7,043 bases of DNA from Candidatus Aminicenantota bacterium (GTDB lineage Bacteria; Acidobacteriota; Aminicenantia; UBA2199), in NCBI GenBank assembly GCA_020355945.1, contig CP070627.1, positions 1,568,965 to 1,576,007 on the forward strand, written 5' to 3'. The translations under genes and the position numbers were made by a program. Each line of letters starts with the position of its first letter. Position 1 is the stretch's first letter. Below the pieces are notes generated by a model, which was given only the letters and a program-made list of their open reading frames with translations, ran no database searches and was not told where the DNA came from. Positions 6,434-7,043 of the stretch are shown one piece after another.

Positions 6434-7043
6434 TTATAAGTTCTCGATTTCTTCTTTTGAAAGGTTGGTATAACTGGATATTTTTTCTATTGGCTCACCT
6501 TCATTTTTCATAGCTTTGGCCATTTCCCTGGCCTTTTTATCATAACCCACTTTTTCTCCCTTTTCATATCCCACTTTTTCTCCCTTTTCATAACCCACTT
6601 TTTCTCCCTCTTCAAACGAGGTATCGATTACCCCTTTCAAATCCCTATAGTGCTTTAAACTCTCCTCGTATTCTGCCAATTCTTTTTCATCAAAATTGGC
6701 AATCTCAGCAATCTCGAAACCTTTGAGAAATACCTCTTCTTTAAGTATCCCCGGGATGGTTTCAAAACTTTCCAGGTGTTTTAAAAAATACAACCATTTG
6801 TCAAAGTGGGTTTCCAGTTCCTCTTCTTTTTTGGTGAAACGCGGCATCTCTATAAATATATAGGTCAGTTTATCATAAAAGGTCTGGCAATATTGATCTT
6901 TCAACTGCACATGGGTCAGGTGGTTTTTTTGTTCCCGGTCATCGTCGAACTCAAAATCCAGCAGGGCCACACAATAGACCGGGTTTAATTTGAAATCCCA
7001 ATCGCCTTTTTCTGCCTGTTCTTTGATGGGAAAAGTGGTGTAA
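6434..7043 (-). CDS. Rpn-family PD-(D/E)XK nuclease / putative transposase (5' partial)
   Basis: Read on the minus strand, the frame is open to the window edge, so the N-terminus is missing; about 202 codons and the stop (TAA at its 6434 end) are visible. A GTG at 6968-6970 is not the true start, because the codons before it read YTTFPIKEQAEKGDWDFKL, a stretch typical of the family, followed by VALLDFEF. The family (Rpn, PF12784-like) consists of PD-(D/E)XK fold proteins, some of which promote recombination as DNA endonucleases. The catalytic acidic and lysine residues lie upstream, outside the window, so activity cannot be judged. The middle is rich in charged helix. The C-terminal part has three GEKVGY(E/D)K repeats and ends in a small helical motif (EPIEKISSYTNLSKEEIENL) usual for these proteins. 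It is transcribed towards the operon and has no metabolic link to it. Its presence hints at a dynamic locus. Confidence 0.88.
   Translation of the reverse strand, partial: YTTFPIKEQAEKGDWDFKLNPVYCVALLDFEFDDDREQKNHLTHVQLKDQYCQTFYDKLTYIFIEMPRFTKKEEELETHFDKWLYFLKHLESFETIPGILKEEVFLKGFEIAEIANFDEKELAEYEESLKHYRDLKGVIDTSFEEGEKVGYEKGEKVGYEKGEKVGYDKKAREMAKAMKNEGEPIEKISSYTNLSKEEIENL
6542..6613 (-). repeat. three tandem 24-bp repeats coding for GEKVGYEK units
   Basis: Three consecutive 24-bp units (6542-6565, 6566-6589, 6590-6613) differ from each other by only one or two bases. Being a multiple of three, they keep the frame of the Rpn-family gene and encode GEKVGYEK, GEKVGYEK and GEKVGYDK. Such in-frame repeats near the C-terminus recur in this family and can expand or contract by slippage. 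The near identity shows recent duplication. Confidence 0.95.

Noticed and set aside
6542..6613. CRISPR-like array
   Set aside because: The 24-bp units are contiguous without spacers and are explained as in-frame protein repeats.
6806..6988. Plus-strand ORF of 60 codons opposite the Rpn-family gene
   Set aside because: It is a hydrophobic antisense shadow of a well-supported minus-strand coding sequence.

Overview
The window holds a compact five-gene operon on the + strand (about 565-6364): a small nucleotidyltransferase-fold protein, three radical SAM/SPASM enzymes and a D-2-hydroxyacid dehydrogenase. Two unrelated genes, each cut by a window edge, flank it. The gene set looks like a peptide-modification (RiPP-type) or other specialised-metabolite pathway from an anaerobic or oxygen-avoiding bacterium. 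The three radical SAM proteins together could carry about nine Fe-S clusters. No gene in the window is a convincing precursor peptide, and no transporter or protease is present, so the system is either only partly in view or of an unfamiliar type.

The host cannot be fixed from this sequence. The left-edge gene resembles the C-terminal part of secreted 6-bladed beta-propeller proteins, and the right-edge gene is an Rpn/PD-(D/E)XK 'transposase' with GEKVGY-type repeats. Both families are common in Aminicenantes/Acidobacteriota-like and Bacteroidota genomes. A plausible sigma70-type promoter (374-402) and a perfect AGGAGG ribosome binding site (3922-3927) fit the former better than a typical Bacteroidota. 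This is weak inference.

Layout. 1-348 (+): 3' end of the propeller-like gene. 349-564: AT-rich spacer with a candidate promoter, then a strongly folded GC-rich segment (503-560) that looks somewhat like the 5' end of a group II intron. 565-1437: nucleotidyltransferase. 1453-2934: radical SAM/SPASM protein 1, with an N-terminal RRE-like region. 2953-3891: D-2-hydroxyacid dehydrogenase. 3939-4937: a shorter radical SAM/SPASM protein with an altered GTGE motif. 4958-6364: radical SAM/SPASM protein 3, a divergent paralogue of the first. 6365-6433: short convergent spacer with an imperfect hairpin and a GGGGACAGG motif. 6434-7043 (-): 3' part of the Rpn-family gene, with three 24-bp in-frame repeats.

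How the genes may work together (inference): the spacers inside the cluster are 15, 18, 47 and 20 nt and all five genes share a strand, so they are probably co-transcribed. The two long radical SAM paralogues would each bind a peptide-like substrate through their N-terminal domains. The third radical SAM enzyme would add a different modification. The dehydrogenase could interconvert a 2-keto and a 2-hydroxy group, and the nucleotidyltransferase could transfer a nucleotide to the product, to a partner or to a tRNA-like acceptor. None of these substrates can be read from the sequence.
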